Source: CAYWKU01 sp964459325 (GTDB lineage: Bacteria > RBG-13-61-14 > CAYWKU01). From it: DNA of 64,000 nucleotides. The stretch spans positions 124,001-188,000 of the forward strand of contig CAYWKU010000001.1 of assembly GCA_964459325.1 (NCBI GenBank). Direction: 5' to 3'. Of this stretch, positions 26,325 to 35,687 are shown one piece after another. A program made the position numbers and the translations under genes. A model generated the notes under the pieces. The model ran no database searches, was not told the origin of the DNA, and saw only the letters and a list, made by a program, of their open reading frames with translations. Numbering within the stretch: position 1 is the stretch's first letter; every line of letters starts with the position of its first letter.

Positions 26325-26807
26325 ATGAAAATCGTAAGAAAAACGCTGGTGGTTATTTTCGCATTTGCCATAGCCGGGACGTTCGTTTTCGGTGATATGG
26401 TTTGGGGTAAAGTAAAACCGGGCGCGGAGGAGCCGGAACCGCTGTTCCGAACCGACAAGTACTCAAAGCTCATCCATTACATGCACGAAATTTATGAGCA
26501 TTATACCGTGGCGGGAAAGCTGGTCAATAAAGGGGATATCGAGTATGCAATAATTCACTTGAAGGCATTGAAATATTACATCGAACTTATTCCCAACGAG
26601 ATTCCTGAGAAAGACCGGGAGGGCAAGCCGGTGGACAAAGAGCTGTACATGGAGAATTTCAAGGAGCTTAAGGTGTTCACCAAGAGCGTGATTAAGCAGC
26701 TCGAATCGAAGGATTACGCCAAGGGTAAACCCCTTCCACCACCCGACGTAGTGACCAAGACCTGCGACGATTGCCACAAGGAACATAAAATACCCGCCCC
26801 GTGGTGA
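26325..26807 (+). CDS. Exported single-haem cytochrome c, class II-like
   Basis: The 160-residue protein starts with a signal peptide (VRKTLVVIFAFAIAGTFVFG). It continues as a helical bundle and ends with one CXXCH, TCDDCHKEHKIPAPW (Cys 147, 150, His 151). A haem site at the extreme C-terminus of a four-helix protein is the plan of class II cytochromes c (cytochrome c'-like). It would work as a periplasmic electron carrier or ligand-binding haem protein. The ATG at 26325 has a perfect GGAGGAGG site; the frame's earlier start at 26271 is discarded. It begins a four-gene redox operon. Confidence 0.78.
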   Translation: MKIVRKTLVVIFAFAIAGTFVFGDMVWGKVKPGAEEPEPLFRTDKYSKLIHYMHEIYEHYTVAGKLVNKGDIEYAIIHLKALKYYIELIPNEIPEKDREGKPVDKELYMENFKELKVFTKSVIKQLESKDYAKGKPLPPPDVVTKTCDDCHKEHKIPAPW

Positions 26808-26816
26808 TTATGCCGG

Positions 26817-28244
26817 ATGGAGCTTAGCGACAAGAGCGTCGCCGAGTTCGCCGGGGAACTGGCGCAGATACCTTTTTTCAGCGACCTGAGCCCGGGCACG
26901 CTGCTCCGGCGAGTGCCCTTTTTCGCGGATGTAGACGCCGAATTGCTGGAAAAGATAGCTTCGCAATGTATCCTGAGGATTCTTCGGCCTCAGAGTATAG
27001 TGTGCAGTCAAGGGGAGTACGGCGACACTTTTTTCCTGATACTTAAGGGCAGGGTTGAGGTGAGCGTCCGGACACAGGAGACCCTTCACCTTCGGCTTGC
27101 CGAACTTGGCGAGGGTGAATTTTTCGGAGAATACGCCCCCCTGACCGAAACCGCCCGCACCGCCACCGTTACCGCCATTGACCGGACTATTTTACTGGAA
27201 GTGGAAAAGGAGGCTTTTCTCAAACTGAGGGACGAAAGTCCTTCCGTAAAATCACGTATAGACGAAGTCTATATGGACCGCGTTTTGGCCACTCAGCTCA
27301 GGCAGGTGGGTGTCTTCTCGGAGTTGTCGGAAGAGGCCGTAAGGGCGTTAAAACGGGAGGTGGAACTCGAGGAATACAACCGCGGCGAAACCATTATCCG
27401 CCGGGGCGAAGTAGGAGACAGCCTTTACATTATCCGTTCCGGCTTCGTTAAGGTGAGCGTCGGCGAAGGGGAAGAGGAGAAGATACTGGCTTATCTGAAG
27501 GCCGGAAGTTATTTCGGTGAGATGAGCCTGCTCCGCGGTGAAAAGCGAACAGCTAATGTGGCGGCGGTAACGAAGGTGGAGGTGGTGAAAATAAATTCCG
27601 CCCACTTCGCCGGACTCTTGGAGAGGTACCCCGAGATAAAAGCGCGCTTGGAAAGCATGATGGAAAAGCGGGATGAGGAGGCGCGCGAAATAGAGGATGA
27701 TACGGAACTGGCCCGGAAGATGAAGTTCGCGGTGGATACGGGCCTGGTGCAGGCCGGGCAGGTTCTTATTATCGACCTCGATGTCTGCGTAAGGTGCAAC
27801 TCCTGCGTGGAAGCGTGTGCGGCCACCCACGAGGGCTTCCCCAGGCTGGAACGAACCGGCCACAGGCTGGGAAGATTGCTGTTGCCCATCAACTGCATGC
27901 ATTGCGCCAACCCGGAGTGCATGTTATGTCCTCACGGCGGCATTTACAGGGATAAAAACGGCGAAATACACCATACGGTCAACTGTATACACTGCGGCGG
28001 GTGCGCAAGAAGGTGCCCTTACGGAAATATACTCGTTATACAACTCTCCGAAGCGAGGAAAAAATCAATATTAAAGAGGAAAAAAAGCGAAGTGGACGGT
28101 AAAACCGGCGCCCGCCACAAGCAGAGGGTTGTTAAATGTGACCTGTGTTACGATAAGCCCTTCGTGGCTTGCGTTTATAATTGCCCCGTAGGGGCGTGCA
28201 GACTGATTATGCCCGAGGAATTTTTATCGCTTTCGACGGAATGA
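26817..28244 (+). CDS. Two cyclic-nucleotide-binding domains fused to a four-cluster ferredoxin
   Basis: A 475-residue protein of unusual build. Two cyclic-nucleotide-binding (CRP-type) domains span about residues 30-150 and 155-285 (FFLILKGRVEVSV, GEFFGEYAPL; LYIIRSGFVKVSV, GSYFGEMSLL). They are followed by a DmsB/HybA-like iron-sulfur part with CVRCNSCVEAC, CMHCANPECMLC, CIHCGGCARRC and CDLCYDKPFVACVYNC, enough for four [4Fe-4S] clusters. No signal peptide or DNA-binding helix-turn-helix is visible. Between cytochromes and a haem-b-like membrane protein it probably passes electrons across the membrane module under control of a ligand bound by the sensor domains. It overlaps the next gene by ATGA. 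Confidence 0.82.
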   Translation: MELSDKSVAEFAGELAQIPFFSDLSPGTLLRRVPFFADVDAELLEKIASQCILRILRPQSIVCSQGEYGDTFFLILKGRVEVSVRTQETLHLRLAELGEGEFFGEYAPLTETARTATVTAIDRTILLEVEKEAFLKLRDESPSVKSRIDEVYMDRVLATQLRQVGVFSELSEEAVRALKREVELEEYNRGETIIRRGEVGDSLYIIRSGFVKVSVGEGEEEKILAYLKAGSYFGEMSLLRGEKRTANVAAVTKVEVVKINSAHFAGLLERYPEIKARLESMMEKRDEEAREIEDDTELARKMKFAVDTGLVQAGQVLIIDLDVCVRCNSCVEACAATHEGFPRLERTGHRLGRLLLPINCMHCANPECMLCPHGGIYRDKNGEIHHTVNCIHCGGCARRCPYGNILVIQLSEARKKSILKRKKSEVDGKTGARHKQRVVKCDLCYDKPFVACVYNCPVGACRLIMPEEFLSLSTE

Positions 28245-28945
28245 ATGAAAAGAAAGTAAATAAAAAAAACTCCGCTCCGGGAATCATGCCCGTGGCAACA
28301 CTGGTGATGGTGGTTGTGGTGTGTCTGGTTTACATCGGACTCCCGCCGGAATACCAGAGCGCAAAAACCTTGTTTGGCCGAACTTTGGGTGGGATTGCCT
28401 TGGGGTTGAGTCTGGTTTCCGGCCTGTATATGCTTCGAAGGGCTCACATGGAGTACAAGTGGGGCTCCCTAGAAATATGGCTGCGTATACATATTTACAC
28501 CGGACTGCTGGCGCTGGCCTTCGCGCTGATTCATTCAGGATGGATGTTCAGGCCGGGTGCGGCTACCGCGGCGCTGGGCCTGCTTATATTGACGGACATC
28601 TCCGGAATAATAGGCTGGATTATTTACGTTTATGGACCGAAGGCCGTTCTTGCAACCGAGGGTAATTCGAGTTTCGAGTTTCCGGAGGATATTTACTCCA
28701 GGATGACCGATTTGCAGCGTCGCGTGGATATGCTCTCACGCAAAGTGGAAAAAGACAAAGCTTCCGATAAGGACATAGAGGATTTGGAGGAGGCGCGGGT
28801 TCGGATTAACGGGTTGAACAAAAACCTGAAAAGCGCCTTGCGCCGGGAAATGTACATGGGAGTATGGCTGTACTTCCACATTCCCGTCTCGGCCGCTTTC
28901 GTGGTTACAGCTTGCGTGCATGCGTTCGTAACGTTTTATCTATAG
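28241..28945 (+). CDS. Membrane protein with two H-x13-H pairs, likely cytochrome b-type
   Basis: The 234-residue protein has four hydrophobic helices (about 16-35, 49-66, 84-103, 110-131), a charged coiled-coil loop (about 150-205) and a last helix (210-234). His84/His98 and His213/His227 each lie 14 residues apart, the spacing of a bis-histidine haem b seen in NarI- and ferric-reductase-type membrane subunits; haem binding is inferred from this. The start ATG overlaps the stop of the ferredoxin fusion. Its position between that cytosolic-looking electron carrier and a periplasmic multihaem cytochrome suggests it carries electrons across the membrane. Confidence 0.7.
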   Translation: MNEKKVNKKNSAPGIMPVATLVMVVVVCLVYIGLPPEYQSAKTLFGRTLGGIALGLSLVSGLYMLRRAHMEYKWGSLEIWLRIHIYTGLLALAFALIHSGWMFRPGAATAALGLLILTDISGIIGWIIYVYGPKAVLATEGNSSFEFPEDIYSRMTDLQRRVDMLSRKVEKDKASDKDIEDLEEARVRINGLNKNLKSALRREMYMGVWLYFHIPVSAAFVVTACVHAFVTFYL

Positions 28946-28966
28946 ATAACGGTTTAAAGTGCGTTA

Positions 28967-30070
28967 ATGGCTGAAAAAGTCGACAGGAATGTTCTTGAAA
29001 GGGGCCTTCGCCGCAGAAAATGGCGGGAAAGGATAGGGCTGTTGGGAGGTCTCCTTGCCGGACTTGCGCTCACGGTCTACATCTTCTGGGGTGGAAGAAC
29101 CATCTTCATGGAGGGGGAGTTAAGTTACAACCACGCCGGCTTGGAGAAAAAATGCGGTAACTGCCATCACGCCTTCGAGGGAGTGCAGGATTCCCGCTGC
29201 ACTTCCCCATGCCATACCGGTGAAAGTCAGGAGGCCGAGATTGCCATACCCTACCGTGGCGGAATTCATTATTCCGACGGCGAGTTTAAAAACGACCGTT
29301 GTTTCGATTGCCACCCTGCCGAGTGCCATCCGGCGCCCGCCGATAGGGAGGAGGAGATAGAGCCAGTCAGCGGGGAGGGGAAGGTTCCGTGTGAGCCGGA
29401 ACCGGTTGAAAATCTCGTGCTTCCCGACCCTTTAACCAAAAATACCTGCGATGACTGCCACCCGGGTGGTTGTACCCGCTCCACGGCCTGTATGGATTGC
29501 CATCCGGAGCACCTGGAAGGCATGCTTCTCCCGGCAAACCGTTCCTCCGAGGTTTTTCAGGGAAAATTCGCCTTTCCCGGCTACATGTTGCGGGTGCTGG
29601 ATAGCGACTATCGCATGGAAACGGTGCCGGTGGAAAGAATAGCGCCGGTGCCCGAACTCGGAAGAAAGGGTCTATTAGAGACATACAAGCTCAAAAACAA
29701 GGGCATTCGAGCCAAGATGCATCCCGCCAATTGCCTGGCCTGCCACCCGGGAGTGCTCACCCGCAAGCCACCTTCGTTGGAAGAGGTGAAAGAATCGAAG
29801 GTGCCGAGGTCAATCTTTACGCATAATAGCCCCGGCCATGACCGTTATCGGTGCAGCAAGTGCCATCTTAAGTCATGGCTAACCGAGCCCGACCCGAGGG
29901 AAAACATCTTCACTATGGAGGAGTGCGCCATGTGCCACTTTTCCGATGATTGCCACGATTGCCACGATTTTCACCAGCCGGTGGCCGAACCCGGCGCTCA
30001 TGTGGACTTGCCCTACAAGGTACAACGGTTCCTGGAGACTGCGGGAGCTACCGCCGAAGAGGAAATTTAA
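28967..30070 (+). CDS. Membrane-anchored multihaem cytochrome c
   Basis: The 367-residue protein has one N-terminal helix (about 24-42), not followed by a clear cleavage site, so it is anchored and faces the periplasm. It contains eight CXXCH sites (CGNCH, CFDCH, CDDCH, CMDCH, CLACH, CSKCH, CAMCH, CHDCH) and one CX3CH (CTSPCH, Cys 78/82). The family is not one I can name; it resembles octa/nonahaem electron carriers that receive electrons from a cytochrome b. It lies 21 bases after the haem-b-like gene and is the last of the redox operon. Confidence 0.85.
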   Translation: MAEKVDRNVLERGLRRRKWRERIGLLGGLLAGLALTVYIFWGGRTIFMEGELSYNHAGLEKKCGNCHHAFEGVQDSRCTSPCHTGESQEAEIAIPYRGGIHYSDGEFKNDRCFDCHPAECHPAPADREEEIEPVSGEGKVPCEPEPVENLVLPDPLTKNTCDDCHPGGCTRSTACMDCHPEHLEGMLLPANRSSEVFQGKFAFPGYMLRVLDSDYRMETVPVERIAPVPELGRKGLLETYKLKNKGIRAKMHPANCLACHPGVLTRKPPSLEEVKESKVPRSIFTHNSPGHDRYRCSKCHLKSWLTEPDPRENIFTMEECAMCHFSDDCHDCHDFHQPVAEPGAHVDLPYKVQRFLETAGATAEEEI

Positions 30071-30262
30071 TTATCGACACAAAATATGCCTTTTCTCGTT
30101 GTCGAAATTGCCCTTGATTCGGCCCTATGATACCATAATTACACGTACGCTTTGTGGGGGCTGCGTGGCCCATCACGCGACCTGCCCTTATTTGGATTGG
30201 CGCCTTAAAAGGATGGTTTTCAACAATTACACACTTTGAAAACAGACACCAAGGGGGTACTC

Positions 30263-33208
30263 ATGCCGGCTATCGCTGAAAGAATGGGTGAGAAGCTCAC
30301 ACCGCTCATGTTGACGGGGGTTCTCAAGGGTTTGGGAATCAAAGCCCGGTTAAGTCCCGAGTTCCGGGAAAACATTTACCAGAATGTCGGCAACGACCGG
30401 GAACCGTGGAACGCCCGGATAATTTTCAAGACCCGCGACAACAGCGTCGTATACCATCTCATAATAGAAAACGGCAAAATACGCTCGGGCAAAGGGCCTA
30501 TTCCGGACGCGGACGTGACTTTCCTCCTGCGGGATGTGGGATGCTTGAAGAAAATGCTTACAGGGTCGGCGGAGGCAAACATGGAAATGCTGCTCCGCAA
30601 CGACCTGGTCTTTGATGGGAATCTGTCTGTAATTGCCAGGTTGAGCTTTATCCTGGACAGGCTTCAGGGAAAAACGCTTCCTGATGAAAATCCCCGTCAC
30701 AAGTTTTTGTACGAATCTGAATTATCCCCGCCGCAGAAACCTCTGCCTATGGAAAAAACCGACGAAGTAAAACACCTTGACGACCCGGCCTTCTCGAATT
30801 GGACTATCGAGGACTTCCCCCGTCTTAAGAGATTTTTGCTGGATTTCTTCTCCACCAGGCCCCGGATATCCACCGAGAGGCCCCGGCTGATGACCGAATA
30901 CTTCAAGAAAAACGGCTTCGATAAAGCGCCGGACGGCTCGGAGTTGGACCCCGCGCTGCGCCAGGCCCGGGCTTACAAGCACCTGATGGAGAACCGCAGA
31001 CCCATCATCCGCAAAGATGACCTCATCGCCGGCACCACCACCGACAAGGATGTGGGGGTGGTCGTGTACCCCGACCTGGGCGGTATCTTTATATGGCCCG
31101 AGCTGTACACTGTACATCATCGGAAACTCAACCCCTATCAAATCAGCCAACAAGACCGCGATTTGTTGAACCGCGAAATACTGCCTTTCTGGATGGACAG
31201 AAACATGAGGGAAGTAGCGAGGAAAAAAGCCGGAAATCCGGAGTGCATGAGGCTCGACGAACGATTCGTGCTTTATTTCCAATGGAAGGCTCATGCCCTG
31301 TCCCATACCATCCCCGACTTCCCCACGGTGCTTCAGAAAGGCCTGAACGCCCTTTTGAAAGATGCGGAAGAGCGTGAAAAATCCGCCTCGAACGACGAGG
31401 GCCGCCGTTTTTATCAGGCGGTAAGGTTGACCCTGGAAGGCGTACTGGCCTATGCCGCCAACCTGGCCGGGCAGGCCCGAAAGGAGGCCGAAGCGGAAAC
31501 CGACCCCGAGCGCAAAGCCGAACTGGAAAACCTGGCGCGAATCTGCAAAAAGGCGCCCGCCGAACCCGCCGAGACCCTCGAAGAAGCGATAAACAGCATG
31601 TGGATTACCTGGGTTGCATGTCACATGGAAAACACCAACGCCGGCCTGTCCATAGGGCGGGTGGATAAGTGGCTACAGCCTTACTTCCTGTCGGACATGG
31701 AAAAATGTGCGGACGCCGAGGCACGGGAGAGAATGATAAAACGGGCGGTGGAGCTAATCGGATGCTTTTTCATGCGTTGCACCGACCACCTTCCCCAGGT
31801 AGCGGACCTCGGCAATCTGCTTTTCGGCGGCTCCAGTTCCGACCAGGCCATTACACTCGGCGGAGTGCTGGAAGACGGCTCCAACGCAGTGTGCGACATG
31901 ACCTACATTATTCTCAAGATTGCGGAGATGCTCAGGCTCCGTGACCCCAATCTCAACGCCCGCTGGCATCCGGAAGTCAATTCCCCCGAATATCTGCGAC
32001 GGCTTTGCGAAGTCAACATGATGACCGGCTCCACCCCTTCCATCCACAACGACAAGGCGATAATAGACGCCGTGATAAACCAGGGCTTCGAGTCGGAAGA
32101 TGCGCGGGACTGGAGCGCCACAGGCTGCGTCGAGCCCACCAGCTCGGGCCGACACTTCGGGCACACAAATTCCATGATGTTCAGCCTGGTCGCTCCCCTC
32201 GAAATGGCCCTGTACGACGGGTACCATCCCCTCTGCGACGATTACCTCGGCCCCAGAACGGGAAATGTCCGCCGGTTTGATACATTTGATAAGTTCCTCG
32301 AGGCCTACAAGGAACAACTCAGATATATGGCCGAGAAATCCATAGAGTGTAACAACCTGTTCGGCGAGACGCACCAATATGTCCGGCCTACACCGTTCCT
32401 GTCGTCACTTATTCAGGGATGCCTGGACAAGGGCAAAGACGTGACCTGCGGCGGCGCCCGCTATAACAGCTCGGGAACCGCCATGATAGGGCTAGCCGAC
32501 GTGGTGGACAGCCTGATGGCGGTGAAAAAGCTGGTTTACGATGAGAAGAGGGTGGATTTTTCGACCCTCATCGATGCACTGAAAAAGGATTTCGAAGGGT
32601 ACAATGCGCTACACGCTCGGATAATGAACAAAATTCCAAAGTTCGGCTCCGGTGACAAGGAAACCATCGAAATAGCCCAGGGCATTATAGACTATCTCTA
32701 CGACCTCTACCAGGGCTTCCCCCAGTACAGGGGCGGTAAGTACACCACCGGCTTCTGGTCGATGTCCAATCACGTGGCCTTTGGAGTGCTTTCGGGAGCG
32801 CTTCCCAGTGGGCGACACAAGAACAAACCCTTTACTCCCGGCATCACCCCCGAGGCCGGCGTAAAAGACTCGCTTCTTCAGAACATCCAGACCGTCGCCT
32901 CCCTGGACACACTGAAAATGCCGAACAACATCGCCTTCAACGTGAAGGTCGTGCCCGACCCCAACGATACGCCCGAGCAGGCTCTGAATACAATGACGGC
33001 CTATGCCAAGACCTATCTTGAATCCGGCGGGATGCAGATGCAGTTTAACGTGATTTCCACCGATACCCTCCGCGACGCCATGGAACACCCCGAAAACTAT
33101 CGCAACCTCATGGTCAGAATCTCCGGTTATAACGCTTATTTTGTGGAACTCAACAAAGACCTGCAAATGGAGATTATCGAGAGAACCGAGCACGCCCTTA
33201 AAAAATGA
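30263..33208 (+). CDS. Glycyl radical enzyme with N-terminal SCP2-like domain, eliminase type
   Basis: The 981-residue protein has two parts. Residues about 5-145 look like a sterol-carrier/SCP2 fold (ENIYQN, YHLIIENGKIRSG, PDADVTFLLRD). Residues about 165-981 are a pyruvate-formate-lyase-like glycyl radical enzyme. The thiyl site is SATGCVEPTSSGRH (Cys622, with Glu624 as in dehydratase, choline-lyase and related eliminases), and the radical site is VRISGYNAYF (Gly955). The ATG at 30263 is preferred over the TTG at 30236 because an AAGGGGG site precedes it. The substrate is unknown; SCP2 suggests a hydrophobic or CoA-like ligand. It overlaps its activase by ATGA. Oxygen-sensitive chemistry implies anaerobic life. 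Confidence 0.87.
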   Translation: MPAIAERMGEKLTPLMLTGVLKGLGIKARLSPEFRENIYQNVGNDREPWNARIIFKTRDNSVVYHLIIENGKIRSGKGPIPDADVTFLLRDVGCLKKMLTGSAEANMEMLLRNDLVFDGNLSVIARLSFILDRLQGKTLPDENPRHKFLYESELSPPQKPLPMEKTDEVKHLDDPAFSNWTIEDFPRLKRFLLDFFSTRPRISTERPRLMTEYFKKNGFDKAPDGSELDPALRQARAYKHLMENRRPIIRKDDLIAGTTTDKDVGVVVYPDLGGIFIWPELYTVHHRKLNPYQISQQDRDLLNREILPFWMDRNMREVARKKAGNPECMRLDERFVLYFQWKAHALSHTIPDFPTVLQKGLNALLKDAEEREKSASNDEGRRFYQAVRLTLEGVLAYAANLAGQARKEAEAETDPERKAELENLARICKKAPAEPAETLEEAINSMWITWVACHMENTNAGLSIGRVDKWLQPYFLSDMEKCADAEARERMIKRAVELIGCFFMRCTDHLPQVADLGNLLFGGSSSDQAITLGGVLEDGSNAVCDMTYIILKIAEMLRLRDPNLNARWHPEVNSPEYLRRLCEVNMMTGSTPSIHNDKAIIDAVINQGFESEDARDWSATGCVEPTSSGRHFGHTNSMMFSLVAPLEMALYDGYHPLCDDYLGPRTGNVRRFDTFDKFLEAYKEQLRYMAEKSIECNNLFGETHQYVRPTPFLSSLIQGCLDKGKDVTCGGARYNSSGTAMIGLADVVDSLMAVKKLVYDEKRVDFSTLIDALKKDFEGYNALHARIMNKIPKFGSGDKETIEIAQGIIDYLYDLYQGFPQYRGGKYTTGFWSMSNHVAFGVLSGALPSGRHKNKPFTPGITPEAGVKDSLLQNIQTVASLDTLKMPNNIAFNVKVVPDPNDTPEQALNTMTAYAKTYLESGGMQMQFNVISTDTLRDAMEHPENYRNLMVRISGYNAYFVELNKDLQMEIIERTEHALKK

Positions 33209-34113
33209 GGGACATGAAACACCCCCTGGTTGCGGACATAAAGAGAAACAGCCTGGACGACGGGCCGGGAATAAGGTCCGTGGTCTTTTTCAAAGGATGC
33301 CCCCTCTCGTGCGTGTGGTGCCACAACCCGGAGTGCATCAGCGCTTCGCCCGAGATTGTCTTTCGCCCCGACCCGTGCGTGGGTTGCGGCGCCTGCCGGG
33401 AAGCGTGTCCCGAGGGAGCAATCCCCGAAACCGGGCCGGTAAAGCTTATTCGCGACAAATGCACCCTTTGCGGCATCTGCGCGGACGAGTGCCCCTCCGG
33501 AGCGCTTACCCTCGTCGGCACGAAGTACGAGCCTGAAGAACTTGCTGAAATGCTTCTCAAAGATAAGGATTTTTATGATAATTCCGGGGGAGGGGTAACC
33601 CTTTCGGGTGGAGAGCCTACCTTGTTTCTCGACTATACGGCTCAGGTGGCAGACGTCCTGCACAAAGCCGGCGTTCACGTGTGCCTGGAAACATGCGGGC
33701 AATTCGATTGGGAGCGAACCGCACAAAAGCTCTTGCCCAGCGTAGACCTTGTTTACGTGGACATCAAGCTGGTTGACCCCGGCCTTCATAAGAAATACAC
33801 AGGCATTGAGAATTCAAGCATTCTCGCAAATATCGAAAAGCTCATCAGCCACGATGGCCTCGAAGTGCTGGTCAGGGTGCCGTTGGTACCGGAGGTCACG
33901 GCCACCGCCGAAAACCTGGAGGCTATTGCCCGATGGCTGGACGGGCACGGCATCAAGCGTATAGCCCTGCTCCCCTATAACCCGCTCTGGCTTACAAAAG
34001 CACGAGGATTGGGCAAAATCCTGAAATACTCTCACGATGAATGGATGAATCAGGAAGAGAGGGAAGAGGTGAAGAGGGTATTCAACGACTTCGAGTTGGA
34101 GCGGGATATTTGA
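33205..34113 (+). CDS. Glycyl-radical-enzyme activating enzyme (radical SAM)
   Basis: The 302-residue activase has the PFL-activase cluster motif GCPLSCVWC (Cys 32, 36, 39), an inserted two-[4Fe-4S] ferredoxin region (Cys 58, 61, 64, 68 and 86, 89, 92, 96), and SGGEPTLF for SAM binding. The inserted ferredoxin marks the activases of eliminase-type glycyl radical enzymes rather than of PFL itself. It makes the glycyl radical on the upstream enzyme. The 4-base overlap guarantees paired expression. Confidence 0.93.
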   Translation: MRDMKHPLVADIKRNSLDDGPGIRSVVFFKGCPLSCVWCHNPECISASPEIVFRPDPCVGCGACREACPEGAIPETGPVKLIRDKCTLCGICADECPSGALTLVGTKYEPEELAEMLLKDKDFYDNSGGGVTLSGGEPTLFLDYTAQVADVLHKAGVHVCLETCGQFDWERTAQKLLPSVDLVYVDIKLVDPGLHKKYTGIENSSILANIEKLISHDGLEVLVRVPLVPEVTATAENLEAIARWLDGHGIKRIALLPYNPLWLTKARGLGKILKYSHDEWMNQEEREEVKRVFNDFELERDI

Positions 34114-34164
34114 CTTAGAAGAAATTTCGGCGGCGTGGGATATAAACCCACATCTGAATGTGAG

Positions 34165-34533
34165 TTATTCCTCTCCCTCTTTTTCGGAAGTATCCTCGTC
34201 GGAAGGGGCTTGTTTTCCGGGAGTCTTCCGACAATACTCTGATTTAAGAGCTTTCATCCGCACATCTTGCCCCGTCTCGTTCCCGACATTTTCGACCCTT
34301 ATAGCCTCCGACGAGGATTGAGCTTTGACTTCCTTCATGGAAAGGCCGAAATGTGAGCCGATAAGAAACGAGAGCGCTATTATAAGCGCCAGGGCAATAA
34401 AGCCGGAACCGATTATGAATCTCTTATGGTGTGTTCCCTCCGCGGCCGGATTGATTGCGCCCGGGAGCGCCCTTCCGACCTTCAAGATTTTTCCGACGCT
34501 TTTTCCCGACAGGGAAACTCGCCGATTGTTCAC
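34165..34533 (-). CDS. Small single-helix membrane protein of unknown function
   Basis: A 122-residue protein with a basic N-terminus, one hydrophobic helix (about 39-61: FIIGSGFIALALIIALSFLIG), a hydrophilic tail with one cysteine, and an acidic end (DEDTSEKEGEE). I recognise no family. The start is GTG at 34533. It stands alone between the glycyl radical operon and dusB, on the opposite strand, and may be a small envelope protein; the coding call rests on length, start position and the well-formed helix. Confidence 0.5.
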   Translation of the reverse strand: MNNRRVSLSGKSVGKILKVGRALPGAINPAAEGTHHKRFIIGSGFIALALIIALSFLIGSHFGLSMKEVKAQSSSEAIRVENVGNETGQDVRMKALKSEYCRKTPGKQAPSDEDTSEKEGEE

Positions 34534-34673
34534 TCGATTTATAGCTTCGATGTTTAATCATGATAATGGATAACACAAGTGTCCTTATAGTCTTAATCAT
34601 GCTTATTTTCCCGGTATTTATCCCGTGATAGCACCGTGCAGCCTCGAGAGGCTCATGTTATCATGAACAAAAA

Positions 34674-35687
34674 ATGGGCAGTCTACTCAAAATAGGGGAC
34701 CTGGAGCCGGCTAATAACCTTGTTTCGGCCCCCATGGCCGGGATATCCGACGCCCCGTATCGTTATCTCGCCTCGAAGTGTGGAGCCGGGTTGACTTTCA
34801 CCGAAATGGCCTCCTCCAGGGGTATGATTCAGGGGGACCCTAAAACCCGGCGCCTGGCGAGTTCGTACCCGGAAGCGAAGCCCTACGCTGTTCAGATTTT
34901 CGGAGAAGACCCCGGTATCGTGTCGAGGGCCGCAGGGGTGGCCGCAGCTTTGGGAGCGGACGCAGTGGATTTGAACGCCGCGTGCCCGGTGAAGAAGATA
35001 GTCAAAAGCGGAGCGGGCGCGGCGCTTTTGAGGGACCTGCCGCTTCTGGGACGAATACTTCGAGGGATGAGAAAAGTACTGGATGTGCCCGTGACGGTCA
35101 AAATCCGCTCCGGTTGGGACAAGAGCAATCTTTTGGACACGCAAGTCGCCCGGTTGGCTCGGGATGAAGGGGCGGATGCGATTTCCCTGCATCCCCGCGC
35201 CGCATCTCAGGGGTTTTCAGGAAGCGCGGACTGGGTGCGTATTGCCGGAGTGGTGCAGGCCGTTCCGGATATACCTGTGATTGCCAGCGGCGATATAACC
35301 GGCCCCGCCTCGGCTCTCGATGTTATCAAGAGGACGGGCGCCGCCGGAGTGATGATAGGCCGGGCGGCGATGGGAAATCCCTTTATTTTCCGGGAAACAG
35401 CGGCGGCGCTGGAAGGAAAATCGCTTCCCCCTGCACCTGATTATGCCGAAAGATGCCGTGTGGCGCTGGAACATTTCGACCTGATGCTCGCCTGGTATGA
35501 CCGTCGGAACGCCGTGGCCTTGTGGAGGAAGCACCTTTGCTGGTACGTTAAGGGTGTAGCCGATGCGGCCAGGTTGAGGGAGGAAGTTTTCAGGGTGTGG
35601 GACGAGAGCAAGCTGCGCCTGATGACCCTTGATTTTTTCAATATGAAGGAGGAAGACATCGCTGAAAAAAGGAGTGTGACGGTTTGA
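34674..35687 (+). CDS. dusB: tRNA-dihydrouridine synthase, DusB type
   Basis: The 337-residue flavoenzyme has APMAGISDAPYRYLA, FTEMASSRGM, VQIFGEDP, the proton-donor cysteine in LNAACPVKKIVKSGAGAALL, SLHPRAASQGFSG and MIGRAAMGNPFIF, all classic for Dus proteins. It reduces uridine to dihydrouridine in tRNA using NADPH and FMN. Where most DusB have NMGCP, here it is NAACP. It overlaps the following regulator by TTGA; in several bacteria dusB is likewise upstream of a regulator (Fis in enterobacteria). Here the partner is a Fis-type helix-turn-helix protein too. Confidence 0.92.
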   Translation: MGSLLKIGDLEPANNLVSAPMAGISDAPYRYLASKCGAGLTFTEMASSRGMIQGDPKTRRLASSYPEAKPYAVQIFGEDPGIVSRAAGVAAALGADAVDLNAACPVKKIVKSGAGAALLRDLPLLGRILRGMRKVLDVPVTVKIRSGWDKSNLLDTQVARLARDEGADAISLHPRAASQGFSGSADWVRIAGVVQAVPDIPVIASGDITGPASALDVIKRTGAAGVMIGRAAMGNPFIFRETAAALEGKSLPPAPDYAERCRVALEHFDLMLAWYDRRNAVALWRKHLCWYVKGVADAARLREEVFRVWDESKLRLMTLDFFNMKEEDIAEKRSVTV

